A DNA stretch of 64,000 nucleotides from Bernardetia sp963719525 (GTDB lineage Bacteria; Bacteroidota; Bacteroidia; Cytophagales; Bernardetiaceae): NCBI GenBank assembly GCA_963719525.1, contig CAVRCG010000004.1:2356001-2420000 (forward strand), read 5' to 3'. Positions 34,880 through 42,361 of this stretch are shown in pieces (within the stretch, counting starts at the first letter, position 1; each line of letters starts with the position of its first letter). Under the pieces are notes generated by a model. It worked only from the letters and a program-made list of their open reading frames with translations, was not told the origin of the DNA and made no database searches. The translations under genes and the position numbers were made by a program.

Positions 34880-35191
34880 CTAGCTTCTAGCTTTTTTGAT
34901 AAGTTCTTCCATGTTTTTCAAATGGTGTTCGAAGGCACGTCTTCCTGTTGGCGTAATTTTGTAAGAGGTATTTGGACGTTTTCCAATAAATTTTTTACGA
35001 ACTTCCATATATCCACACGTTTCTAGAGCTGCCACATGACTAGCCAAATTGCCGTCCGTAAGGTCTAAAAGGTGTTTCATAGTTTTGAATTCTATCCAAT
35101 CTTCTATCATCATGGCTGCCATAAGTCCTAGACGAATACGATTATTAAATTCTTTGTCCATATCGGTAATGATGCTGCGTAAGTCTGCCAT
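34880..35191 (-). CDS. Winged-helix transcriptional regulator (MarR/PadR-like small type)
   Basis: A 103-residue DNA-binding protein. The helix-turn-helix reads EFKTMKHLLDLTDGNLASHVAALETCGYMEVRK and the wing GKRPNTSYKITPTGRRAFEHHL; this is the 'transcriptional regulator, winged helix DNA-binding domain' family of single-domain proteins common in Bacteroidota, which often control a neighbouring membrane protein or transporter. The convergent membrane protein gene at 33849-34721 is a possible but unproven target. ATG 35191 is preferred over the longer frame (35266) because MADLRSIITDMDKEF is a normal family N-terminus. Confidence 0.8.
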   Translation of the reverse strand: MADLRSIITDMDKEFNNRIRLGLMAAMMIEDWIEFKTMKHLLDLTDGNLASHVAALETCGYMEVRKKFIGKRPNTSYKITPTGRRAFEHHLKNMEELIKKARS

Positions 35192-35335
35192 ATATTTTTT
35201 GTAAAGTTTATTTGAATTGAATATTGTTTGATAAACAAAGTAAAAGATTAGAAATTTAATTTGCAACTATTTTGAGCAAAAAACTAAAATAAATTACAAG
35301 TATTTTTCATTTACTCTATTCTACCTTACTCTATA

Positions 35336-36112
35336 TCAAAAAATTATATAAAACTCTCTCAAAAGTTGTACAAATTGCTCGGTATAACCTCTATATAATT
35401 CACTATTTTTTTCTCCTTTAGATTTATAAATTACAAAATTCTCTTCCACTATTGCATCAAATCTATTTCTTACAAATCGTACTATCACTCTGAAAACACC
35501 TTGTTCTTTTCTTGTATAAATGTATAATTTCTTTTGGCTAAACAAATTATAATCCTTAGCTTTTCTACTAAAAACATCCATTTCATAAGCAGGAAGTAAT
35601 ATGTCACATTTTCCATTTTCCGAAAGCAAACTATCAACAGAATACAGTAATTCATCAAAAGAAAGAGCTGCGCTATGTAAAGCCAAATTTTTAGAATTAT
35701 TTTTTGTTTCAGATTGATAAAGAAAAAAGGGAGGATTACTTACAATATGGTCAAATAAATTTTCATCGAAATTTTGCGTATAATCCTGAATAGAAGCATT
35801 CCAAATATTCAATCTGTTTCTATAAATACTGCTTTCAAAGTTCTGTTTTGCTACCAAAAAGGCGTTTTTTTCTATTTCTACAGCTGTAATATTTGGTTTC
35901 TTTTCATCATACTTATTACCATTCAGATCATTATTTGAGTAAGCATCAGTTCTTTGAGCCAACATTAAAGACAATAATCCTGTTCCTGTTCCGATGTCTA
36001 AAATGGATTTGCTTTCAGAAATATCAATGTATCCTCCAAAAATACAGGCATCTGTACAGATTTTCATTGCACAATTTTCTTGATTGATACTGAATTTTTT
36101 GAACTTAAACAT
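35336..36112 (-). CDS. TrmN6-like tRNA1(Val) adenine-37 N6-methyltransferase
   Basis: A 258-residue SAM-dependent methyltransferase. FKFKKFSINQENCAMKICTDA is the family N-terminus (F.. KQF.. .. .MKV.TDG). SAM motif I is ILDIGTGTGLLSLMLAQR and motif IV is HIVSNPPFF, the N-P-P-F signature of amino-group methylation. YfiC/TrmN6 modifies A37 of tRNA-Val1. Residues about 65-80 (NDLNGNKYDEKKPN) are an insertion relative to the usual length of about 240. It has no operon partners. The 316 bp between it and the restriction enzyme gene hold a run of GGAAAAC triplets of repeats (about 36143-36172) and single ends of the M3 and M4 repeats. Confidence 0.85.
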   Translation of the reverse strand: MFKFKKFSINQENCAMKICTDACIFGGYIDISESKSILDIGTGTGLLSLMLAQRTDAYSNNDLNGNKYDEKKPNITAVEIEKNAFLVAKQNFESSIYRNRLNIWNASIQDYTQNFDENLFDHIVSNPPFFLYQSETKNNSKNLALHSAALSFDELLYSVDSLLSENGKCDILLPAYEMDVFSRKAKDYNLFSQKKLYIYTRKEQGVFRVIVRFVRNRFDAIVEENFVIYKSKGEKNSELYRGYTEQFVQLLREFYIIF

Positions 36113-36428
36113 TTTTTGGAAAATAGAAAGTGAAAGATGGAAGATGAGAAATGGAAAACGGAAAACGGAAAACTAAAACTATCATTCCCCGCCCTAATAA
36201 TGAAATTTTCGGTATTATTTATAGATTGTAAGTAGTTGTTTCTCAATTGAAAGAGGAATTGGCTAAATCTATGTCTGTCAAGATGTTACAACGATTGCTT
36301 AAAAAAAAGTTGTTACAATAATTATGTATGAGTACTTGAAATCGTGTTTCTGGTCAAAAACTCAATTTAATGAATCAAATTACTACGTCTATATAACAAC
36401 AAACACAGTTTTACTACACTACCATTGC

Positions 36429-39400
36429 CTATTGCATTACCAAAACTAAATCAATTTCTTTCATTAATTTATCTGTTTGATAAAGTGCAACAATTATTTT
36501 TTGATACTGATTAATTTCTTCAAAAGTTAGTTTTCTATTTCTTCTATCTTTGAGCCACTTCTGTGCAGGTTGATATCCTCCAATATAAAATTCCCAAGCT
36601 ACTAAAGGAACGGTATCAAAATATTGAGTTTGGTTAATAAAAACTTTACCTATTTTTTCTACTTTTGTAGTCTCTTTCGAATCTTTTTTATCAACAACAA
36701 ATTTAGGTTTTTCTACTCTATTATCATCTAGAGAATCACTTTTTACAGGATAAGAAGTAATAAAATTATCTATTACATCACTTTCCAACAAATGAAGTTG
36801 TCTTATTTTACTTCCCAAATTAACTAATTTCCAAAATGTTTTTGTATCATTATTTTTAGGATAAGGAATTCTAGGAAAATCTATTTTCAAAAACTCTTTA
36901 TACTTCTCTCTATATTTTGGCGAATGAAGAATAGCATAGATATAATCTAAAATATCTATTGGGGCAAAAGTTCCCTTTTTTTCTGTTTTTTCGTCTGTAA
37001 ATTCTAAACCTAATTTTTGAGCAATTTGAGCTATAATTTCTTTTTTTAGATTTGGTTTTCTTGGCTCTTCTTGTGCTTCATAAAGCGTTCCGTTTGTTAC
37101 TTCTTTTACTTCTAAAGCATTTTTGAGTTTTTCTACTTCTTCTTTTAGTTTATTGTACTCCTTAGTTTGATTTTGATAGAGTTTGTCAAGTTCTTTTAAT
37201 TTTTTTGCACTCATATCTTTGCATTTTATCAGTTCATACATTTGTGTAATAACTGCAAAATTATTTTTCATTACTTCCAAACTCGCTCTGCTCTCTTCCC
37301 ATTGAAGGTATATGATAGCCCTTCTTTCTTCCGATAACTTCTTTGGTTTTTCTTTTTCTGGGTAGAGGTAAAGAGGAAATTGCGACGATATACCTCTATA
37401 ACTAAAATGATAACGATTATCAATCATGTTTTGAGTAACCTGAACATTAGACCAAAAAAATTCTGTTGATTGCCTTCCTACTATCAAGCTAATATTCTCC
37501 CTATCTAAAAAATGCTGCATTACTTTTTCTCTATCTCGTTCCAATAAATCTGAATCATAATAAATAGATCTAGTATCAAAAGGACGATAATCAATATTTT
37601 TTATCAAATCATTTTCAGGTTTAGAGTGATAGACTGATTCTATCTTTTTAATTAAATCTTGACGACTATAATTTATCAAAACGGCATCTTTACCACTCAC
37701 AATTCCTACTGAATTAATGACAAATAATTCATTTACAGAAAACCCTTTATAATATTCTTTTTGTCCTTCAAAATCTTTTTGCACCATAAAATAATTAGGT
37801 GCAACATTTGGAAGCTGTGTAAAAGAAATAGTTTTTAGAGAATTATTCTCCAAAAAATCATATTTTAATTCTCTTTTTCCATACAAATCATAATGAAAAA
37901 CTTGTCCTAATTCATTTTTTTTCTTCTTTCCATTTTTGATAAAAATATTGATACTTACACCTTGCTGAATATCAAAAACATTTTGATCTATGCTACCATC
38001 AAGCGAAACTTCTTTTTTCTTGGAATTGCCATGTAAATCTATCGTATAAATTTTATCATACGTTTTGAGCAAATTCCAACGCATTCCTCTAAAAGTAGGA
38101 TTATCCAGAAAGCCATGTGGGTTGATAAAAGCTAAAACTCCACTTTCATTTTTTTCTATAAAATGCTGACCATAACGCAAAAATTTCACATAATCATCGT
38201 TGAGCCATTTCGGATTCCTTTCCTTTAGTTTTACTTTTCCTTCTGGTTCTTTTTTATAATCTTCCATCAATTCCATAATCCATTTACCTTTATTCTGACT
38301 CTCGCCACTATAGGGAGGATTACCCATAACAACCATAACAGGCGTGTTTTTTTTAATTTTATTGGCTTCATTTGCTTCCGTACTAAGCCAATTTGCAAAA
38401 CTGTTTTCTAATTCTGTGCTTCCTTCTTCTAATGAATTGGTCAGAAAAATACGAAAACGCTCTTGTTTGTTTGATTCTGAATTGGATTTAAAACCTGTTT
38501 CTTTCAATAAAAAATCCAATTTCAAATGAGCCATTGCATACGATGCCATCAGTAATTCAAAACCATTCAGACGAGGTAAAAGGTCGTTTTCTACATAGCT
38601 ATTCCAAATCCCTTTTTGATTTTGGAATTGTTTGTGAATATGTTCTACTGTTTCGGCTAAAAATGTTCCTGTTCCTGTTGCTGGATCAAGAATTTGTACT
38701 TTATGGACTTCTCTCTCTACTAAAACGCTTTTATTATTAATCGTTTCGCTTACTTTTATTCTGGTTTTGCTATTGTCGGTCAGTCCTTTAGATAAATTAA
38801 ATTCAGTTTTCAAAATCTCATCAACAGCACGAACTATAAAATTAACTACTGGTTTTGGCGTAAACCAAACTCCTCTTGTTTTTCTTAGTTTTGGGTCATA
38901 TTCTGCCAAAAAAGTTTCGTAGAAGTGAATCAGGGCATCTTCTGTCTGTGTTTGTCTTCCATATTCTTTTAAAGTTGCTTCCACATTTGCATAAACAAAA
39001 ATATCTGCAAGACTATCTACAATCCAAACCAAACGCTCATCCAAGTCAAAACCTGCTATATATTGAAATAATTTGCGTAAAAAAGGATTTGATTTTGGAA
39101 TCAGTTCGGCTGCTTTTTTTCTTGTAAACGTAGTGGGCGAATCATCGTGCAAACGTGCTGCAAACATTCCGTAAGCTATCGTTTGAGCATAAACATCGGC
39201 AAAGGCTTTATGTGAAATACCTTTTATCAAGATTTGTTTGAAGGCTATAAATTGTCCTTGTAATGATGAATCTTCACGTTCTTTATTTCCTGAATTTTGG
39301 TCAGCGTCAAGTGATTTTTCTATTCCATCGGCTAATAATTGTGCTTTTGCAGCCATCATTTCGGCTAATTTTTTCGGACTTTTTATAGTTTGTCCTTCAT

Positions 39401-39878
39401 AGATACAAAAGTCTTTTATCTGTCTTTCAAAACTCTCAAAATTCTCTCTAATGGGTTCTATCTTTCCATTTTCTAGTTGTCCAATAGCAATACTTTTGAT
39501 AAATTTTTTGTCTTGATAGAAATGAAAATCCAAATAATCGGTAAAAGCAATGTTATCAAGTGAGTTTTTATACCTATCAAACTGTTCTTTGTTTCCACCT
39601 ATGTTTCTATTATTACTTTTTCCACCTTTTTTTCCTTCAAGGTCTTTATCTCCAATATCTTTGGCTTCAATAAATCCGACAGGAATATCATTTTTAGTCA
39701 GCACAAAGTCAGGCGCACCACAAGCAATCCGTTTAGGCTCATTAGTCGCTGCAATGTTTGGTACAATGCTTTCCAAAAGGGTTTGTAAATCTCCTCTAAA
39801 TGTATGTTCGGTAGAGTTTCCTGCTTGAAAACGCTGATTTATTTTACTGATGTATTCTTCTAAAGTCATTATATCCAA
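36429..39878 (-). CDS. Type IIG restriction-modification enzyme with type ISP-like C-terminal specificity domain
   Basis: A 1149-residue single-chain restriction-modification protein. The N-terminal nuclease has the PD-(D/E)xK pattern GAPDFVLTKNDIPVGFIEAKDIG (about 48-70: D, E-x-K). A helical spacer (about 110-330) leads to the N6-adenine methyltransferase with motif I DPATGTGTFLAETVEHI (about 395) and motif IV NPPYSGESQ (about 517). A coiled coil (about 875-935) precedes the C-terminal target-recognition part, ending VAWEFYIGGYQPAQKWLKDR, a hallmark of the type ISP C-terminal domain. Unlike true type ISP enzymes (LlaGI, LlaBIII) it has no SF2 helicase motifs, so it should cut without long translocation. 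It is unrelated in detail to the Eco57I-like enzyme at 10.9 kb. Confidence 0.85.
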   Translation of the reverse strand: MDIMTLEEYISKINQRFQAGNSTEHTFRGDLQTLLESIVPNIAATNEPKRIACGAPDFVLTKNDIPVGFIEAKDIGDKDLEGKKGGKSNNRNIGGNKEQFDRYKNSLDNIAFTDYLDFHFYQDKKFIKSIAIGQLENGKIEPIRENFESFERQIKDFCIYEGQTIKSPKKLAEMMAAKAQLLADGIEKSLDADQNSGNKEREDSSLQGQFIAFKQILIKGISHKAFADVYAQTIAYGMFAARLHDDSPTTFTRKKAAELIPKSNPFLRKLFQYIAGFDLDERLVWIVDSLADIFVYANVEATLKEYGRQTQTEDALIHFYETFLAEYDPKLRKTRGVWFTPKPVVNFIVRAVDEILKTEFNLSKGLTDNSKTRIKVSETINNKSVLVEREVHKVQILDPATGTGTFLAETVEHIHKQFQNQKGIWNSYVENDLLPRLNGFELLMASYAMAHLKLDFLLKETGFKSNSESNKQERFRIFLTNSLEEGSTELENSFANWLSTEANEANKIKKNTPVMVVMGNPPYSGESQNKGKWIMELMEDYKKEPEGKVKLKERNPKWLNDDYVKFLRYGQHFIEKNESGVLAFINPHGFLDNPTFRGMRWNLLKTYDKIYTIDLHGNSKKKEVSLDGSIDQNVFDIQQGVSINIFIKNGKKKKNELGQVFHYDLYGKRELKYDFLENNSLKTISFTQLPNVAPNYFMVQKDFEGQKEYYKGFSVNELFVINSVGIVSGKDAVLINYSRQDLIKKIESVYHSKPENDLIKNIDYRPFDTRSIYYDSDLLERDREKVMQHFLDRENISLIVGRQSTEFFWSNVQVTQNMIDNRYHFSYRGISSQFPLYLYPEKEKPKKLSEERRAIIYLQWEESRASLEVMKNNFAVITQMYELIKCKDMSAKKLKELDKLYQNQTKEYNKLKEEVEKLKNALEVKEVTNGTLYEAQEEPRKPNLKKEIIAQIAQKLGLEFTDEKTEKKGTFAPIDILDYIYAILHSPKYREKYKEFLKIDFPRIPYPKNNDTKTFWKLVNLGSKIRQLHLLESDVIDNFITSYPVKSDSLDDNRVEKPKFVVDKKDSKETTKVEKIGKVFINQTQYFDTVPLVAWEFYIGGYQPAQKWLKDRRNRKLTFEEINQYQKIIVALYQTDKLMKEIDLVLVMQ

Positions 39879-40017
39879 AACTAAAAACTATCTATAAAAA
39901 TCTAAATTTTCAGAAAGTAAAGATAACTTTTTCTAATTAAAAAAGAACAATGAAAAAAGCCTTTTAAACACATTTGATTATAAAGACTGACAAGTAGAAT
40001 TTTGGTGGTTTCCTTTT

Positions 40018-40122
40018 CGGCTTGATAAATCAAGTCTTTACATTCTTTAAACGTAGCACCTGAAAAGCAGCGAAGCTAATTTGATTTAAGAAAAGTAACA
40101 AGTACAATTTTACTACACAACC
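40018..40122. repeat. M4 repeat copy followed by an M3-type end
   Basis: CTTGATAAATCAAG at the left, then AAACGTAGCACCTGAAAAGC and GCGAAGCTAATTTGATTTA, the reverse complement of 9936-10008. After it lies CAATTTTACTACACAACC, a single terminal repeat of the M3 family. This is all that is recognisable in the 326-bp gap 39879-40204 between the restriction enzyme and the 240-aa gene. Confidence 0.5.
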
Positions 40123-40204
40123 AGAATTTGTTAGTATCCAAACTATTAAATAACTTTATTCGTTGAATTAAAACAGTTTGCACGCTTATTAAATATTTTT
40201 AATT

Positions 40205-40927
40205 ATGGGAATTTTAGCACCTTCATTGACAATTTCAGAGTTTTTTAAAAAACACAACGATTCTATCCAGTCCAAAAAAGTTCAAGCTTTAGTTGATGAT
40301 TTGCTTAGCCAAATAAAGGAACTTATACCCAAAATGGACATTTTAGACGTGTTTCGCAGAGTAGAAAATTCTTTGCTTACGTTGCAAAAAGAGGCATTTT
40401 TGTATGGTCTTCAGCAAAAAAGTTTACTAGAATCGACTATCCACAAACAGGAAGCGCAGGAATTAAAAGAAGCGTTGAAAGAGAAAAGTAAGTTTTCTGA
40501 ATTGGAAAGTTTGCTTTCAGAAGTTTTTGAGGTTATTTATACCATTCAAACAGAAAAATTACCACTCTCTGACGAACAAATGGAACTTGTAGGTTCTGTA
40601 TTTTCTGAAAAACTCACTCAAAAACATATTGATTTTCTAAGTGAAATAATGCCTAATTTTAGTATTGATTTACTCATCAAAACGGCTAGAAATGGACTTT
40701 TACTTGACTTTTTGATGACTGTAAGTAGTTACGTAATTAAGGGAGAAATTCAACTTGATGTAGAAAGGTTGCGACCACTTCTTAGAATAACTTTAGAAGA
40801 ATATGCCGTAAATCAGATACATTTGGGAACGTGGACACCAAAAGACGATGACCGAAGACAACTAGTAACAAATATTAAAATAAGGGCATCGTACTATGAG
40901 TACAATCCATCTAAATCTGTAGCATAA
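40205..40927 (+). CDS. Unknown 240-residue helical protein in the defence-type cluster
   Basis: I do not recognise a family. The protein is soluble, without signal peptide or membrane segment, and almost entirely helical by composition, rich in L, E, K and S. Residues about 75-105 (STIHKQEAQELKEALKEKS) could form a short coiled coil. The C-terminus has ERLRPLLRITLEEYAVNQIHLGTWTPKDDDRR, the most conserved-looking part. It starts 326 bp from the divergently transcribed type IIG enzyme and its stop codon overlaps the start of a YoeB toxin relic. An antitoxin role for this gene is not supported: it is far longer than YefM-type antitoxins and shows no Phd/YefM motif. Confidence 0.6.
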   Translation: MGILAPSLTISEFFKKHNDSIQSKKVQALVDDLLSQIKELIPKMDILDVFRRVENSLLTLQKEAFLYGLQQKSLLESTIHKQEAQELKEALKEKSKFSELESLLSEVFEVIYTIQTEKLPLSDEQMELVGSVFSEKLTQKHIDFLSEIMPNFSIDLLIKTARNGLLLDFLMTVSSYVIKGEIQLDVERLRPLLRITLEEYAVNQIHLGTWTPKDDDRRQLVTNIKIRASYYEYNPSKSVA

Positions 40928-40929
40928 AT

Positions 40930-41157
40930 GAATATCAATCTATTATCAAAAACAAAACGAGATTTTTAGAACTTATAGTCAGTATTGTAGAAAATAAAGA
41001 CAATCCGTTAGTAGGAATAGGAAGTCCAGAGCAATTAAAAGGCTATGAAGTAGCAATTTATTCAAGACAATTAGACAAGAAAAATAGAATAGTTTACCAG
41101 TATGAAGACGATAATTTAATTGTTTTATCGTGTATTGGACACTACAAAGACAAGTAA
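40930..41157 (+). pseudogene. YoeB/Txe-type toxin relic lacking its N-terminus and start codon
   Basis: A 75-codon open frame without ATG aligns with YoeB mRNA-interferase toxins from about their residue 11 on: NEYQSIIKNK (toxin D-D-Y-L-Y-W region), ELIVSIVENKDNPLVGIGSPEQLKG (matches N-P-F-E-G-x-G-x-P-E-P-L-K), YSRQLDKKNRIVYQYEDD (matches W-S-R-R-I..HRLVY) and the C-terminal SCIGHYKDK (R-Y-H-Y/G-H-Y). The catalytic glutamate, arginines and histidine-tyrosine are present. The first about ten residues and the start are lost and a TAA precedes the frame. No YefM antitoxin gene is seen upstream. It ends in a good terminator. Confidence 0.7.
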
Positions 41158-41174
41158 AACTAGCCAAAAACAAA

Positions 41175-41205
41175 AGCCTATAAATTAATTTTTATAGGCT
41201 TTTTT
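41175..41205 (+). terminator. Rho-independent terminator after the toxin relic
   Basis: AGCCTATAAA (41175-41184) pairs perfectly with TTTATAGGCT (41191-41200), followed by TTTTT. Confidence 0.85.
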
Positions 41206-41222
41206 AAAGGGAAAGACCAAAT

Positions 41223-41262
41223 AAAAAAAAGGTAATTTCTAAAATTTAGAAACTACCTTTTT
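41223..41262 (-). terminator. Rho-independent terminator of tRNA-His
   Basis: Stem 41229-41243 with 41245-41259 (AAGGTAATTTCTAAA and TTTAGAAACTACCTT, one mismatch). On the minus strand it lies just after the tRNA and is followed by eight T. Confidence 0.8.
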
Positions 41263-41275
41263 AAAACAAAACATG

Positions 41276-41350
41276 GGCGAATAGTGGGGTTTGAACCCAC
41301 GACCCTCGGTACCACAAACCGATACTCTAACCAACTGAGCTATAATCGCC
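41276..41350 (-). tRNA. tRNA-His (GTG)
   Basis: Cloverleaf on the minus strand: extra G-1 opposite discriminator C73, the histidine identity pair; acceptor GCGATTA/TATTCGC with one T-T mismatch; D-arm GCTCAGTTGGTTAGAGT; anticodon stem TCGGT/ACCGA around TTGTGGT, giving anticodon GTG; T-arm GTGGG-TTCAAAC-CCCAC. The CCA end is not encoded. It has its own promoter and terminator. Confidence 0.96.
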
Positions 41351-41406
41351 ATATAAAATTACAGAAATATAAAACATATTATGCTTACTTTCTCCGTAAT
41401 TGAATA

Positions 41407-41437
41407 CAAAGGTAATACGTTTATTTGAAGTTTGCAA
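41407..41437 (-). promoter_or_regulatory. Bacteroidota-type promoter of tRNA-His
   Basis: On the minus strand TTG (41437-41435), 20 nt, then TACCTTTG (41414-41407), a full match to TTG/TAnnTTTG. The start of transcription would fall near 41400, about 50 nt before the tRNA. Confidence 0.7.
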
Positions 41438-41824
41438 GAGATTGAATTAACTTTTTCGTTTTTTTTGTGAAAATTTTCTCTCAAACTTTATTTTAAAGAA
41501 GGGTATAAATTTGTTGTTTTCCTAACTCTTTCAGTATCAATTCATAACCAAAAAATAAACTATTCATTTGTATTTATAGATTCAACTCCTTTAATAGAAA
41601 AAAAGTTCAGTTGATTTAAGTTTTATAAAAAGGGAGATAATCTGTACCAAAATTTTAAAAAAAAGTAGTATGTTTAATGTATAGAGTCAAACAAGTTTGG
41701 TATTTGTATGATTACTCAAAAAGTTTTTCTAACTTGTAAAACAATAATCTAAATAAAGGTATATCTACAAATTATCTGATAACAATCATTCTTCATTCCT
41801 ATTCAAAATATTGTAAAGCTAACT
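41438..41824. other. AT-rich gap upstream of the triple-TIR gene
   Basis: 387 bp with no coding potential, no copy of the hairpin families and no clear promoter match. It should contain the start signals of the TIR gene. Nothing further can be supported. Confidence 0.4.
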
Positions 41825-42349
41825 ATGTCCAATCCTAATTATAAAGATATTTTTATTTCTTACGGAAGAGCAGAAAGTAAATATTTTGCATCTCAATTGC
41901 ACGATTTATTGACTGAAAAAGGCTATAAAGTATGGTTTGATCAAAACGATATTCCTCTAGCCGTCGATTTTCAAGACCAAATAGATGAAGGAATAGAAAA
42001 ATCGGATAATTTTATCTTTGTAATTGCGCCCCATTCTATTCGTTCGCCTTACTGTGAAAAAGAAATTGAATTAGCTATAAAGTATAGTAAACGAATTATT
42101 CCGATTTTACATATTGAGCCTTCTGGAGAAATGATAAATGAGTTTATGGACTCTTCTATCAAAAAACGCAACTGGTTGTATATGAGACAGGCGTTTGAAG
42201 AAGGAAAAAATCAAAATGAATGGTCAGATATTGATAGCAGAGAAGAAGGATATGAAGGTTTGTTCTCTATTTTGGAAAGTCATAAAAAGTATGTTCGTCG
42301 TCATACAGAACTTCTCCATACGGCTTTAGAATGGGAAAAGCAATATTGA
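41825..42349 (+). CDS. TIR-domain protein, N-terminal piece (first of three TIR domains), ended by an in-frame TGA
   Basis: 174 residues. The TIR domain occupies about 6-140: KDIFISYGRAESKYFASQL (box 1), YKVWFDQNDIPLAVDF (box 2 / BB-loop), IEKSDNFIFVIAPHSI and SPYCEKEIELA, whose glutamate is the catalytic residue of NAD-cleaving TIRs. A helical linker follows (HKKYVRRHTELLHTALEWEKQY) and is cut by TGA at 42347-42349. The next codons continue the same frame and the same linker, which aligns without gap to the linkers after TIR 2 and TIR 3. Thus the gene was, or is, one 836-codon frame. If the TGA is real and not read through, this piece is a free-standing TIR protein. Confidence 0.8.
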   Translation: MSNPNYKDIFISYGRAESKYFASQLHDLLTEKGYKVWFDQNDIPLAVDFQDQIDEGIEKSDNFIFVIAPHSIRSPYCEKEIELAIKYSKRIIPILHIEPSGEMINEFMDSSIKKRNWLYMRQAFEEGKNQNEWSDIDSREEGYEGLFSILESHKKYVRRHTELLHTALEWEKQY

Positions 42350-42361
42350 AATACTCGTTAT

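Noticed and set aside
40979..41173. 64-aa minus-strand frame
   Set aside because: Antisense to the YoeB relic, whose similarity to a known family is the better explanation.
41276..41350. tRNA-His as an attachment site of an integrated element
   Set aside because: No direct repeat of the tRNA 3' end and no integrase gene were found on either side in the window.
42347..42349. TGA as selenocysteine or tryptophan codon
   Set aside because: Other genes (for example cdsA and the gene ending at 15917) use TGA as a normal stop, no selenocysteine hairpin is recognised after it, and the aligned linkers have no conserved cysteine or tryptophan there.
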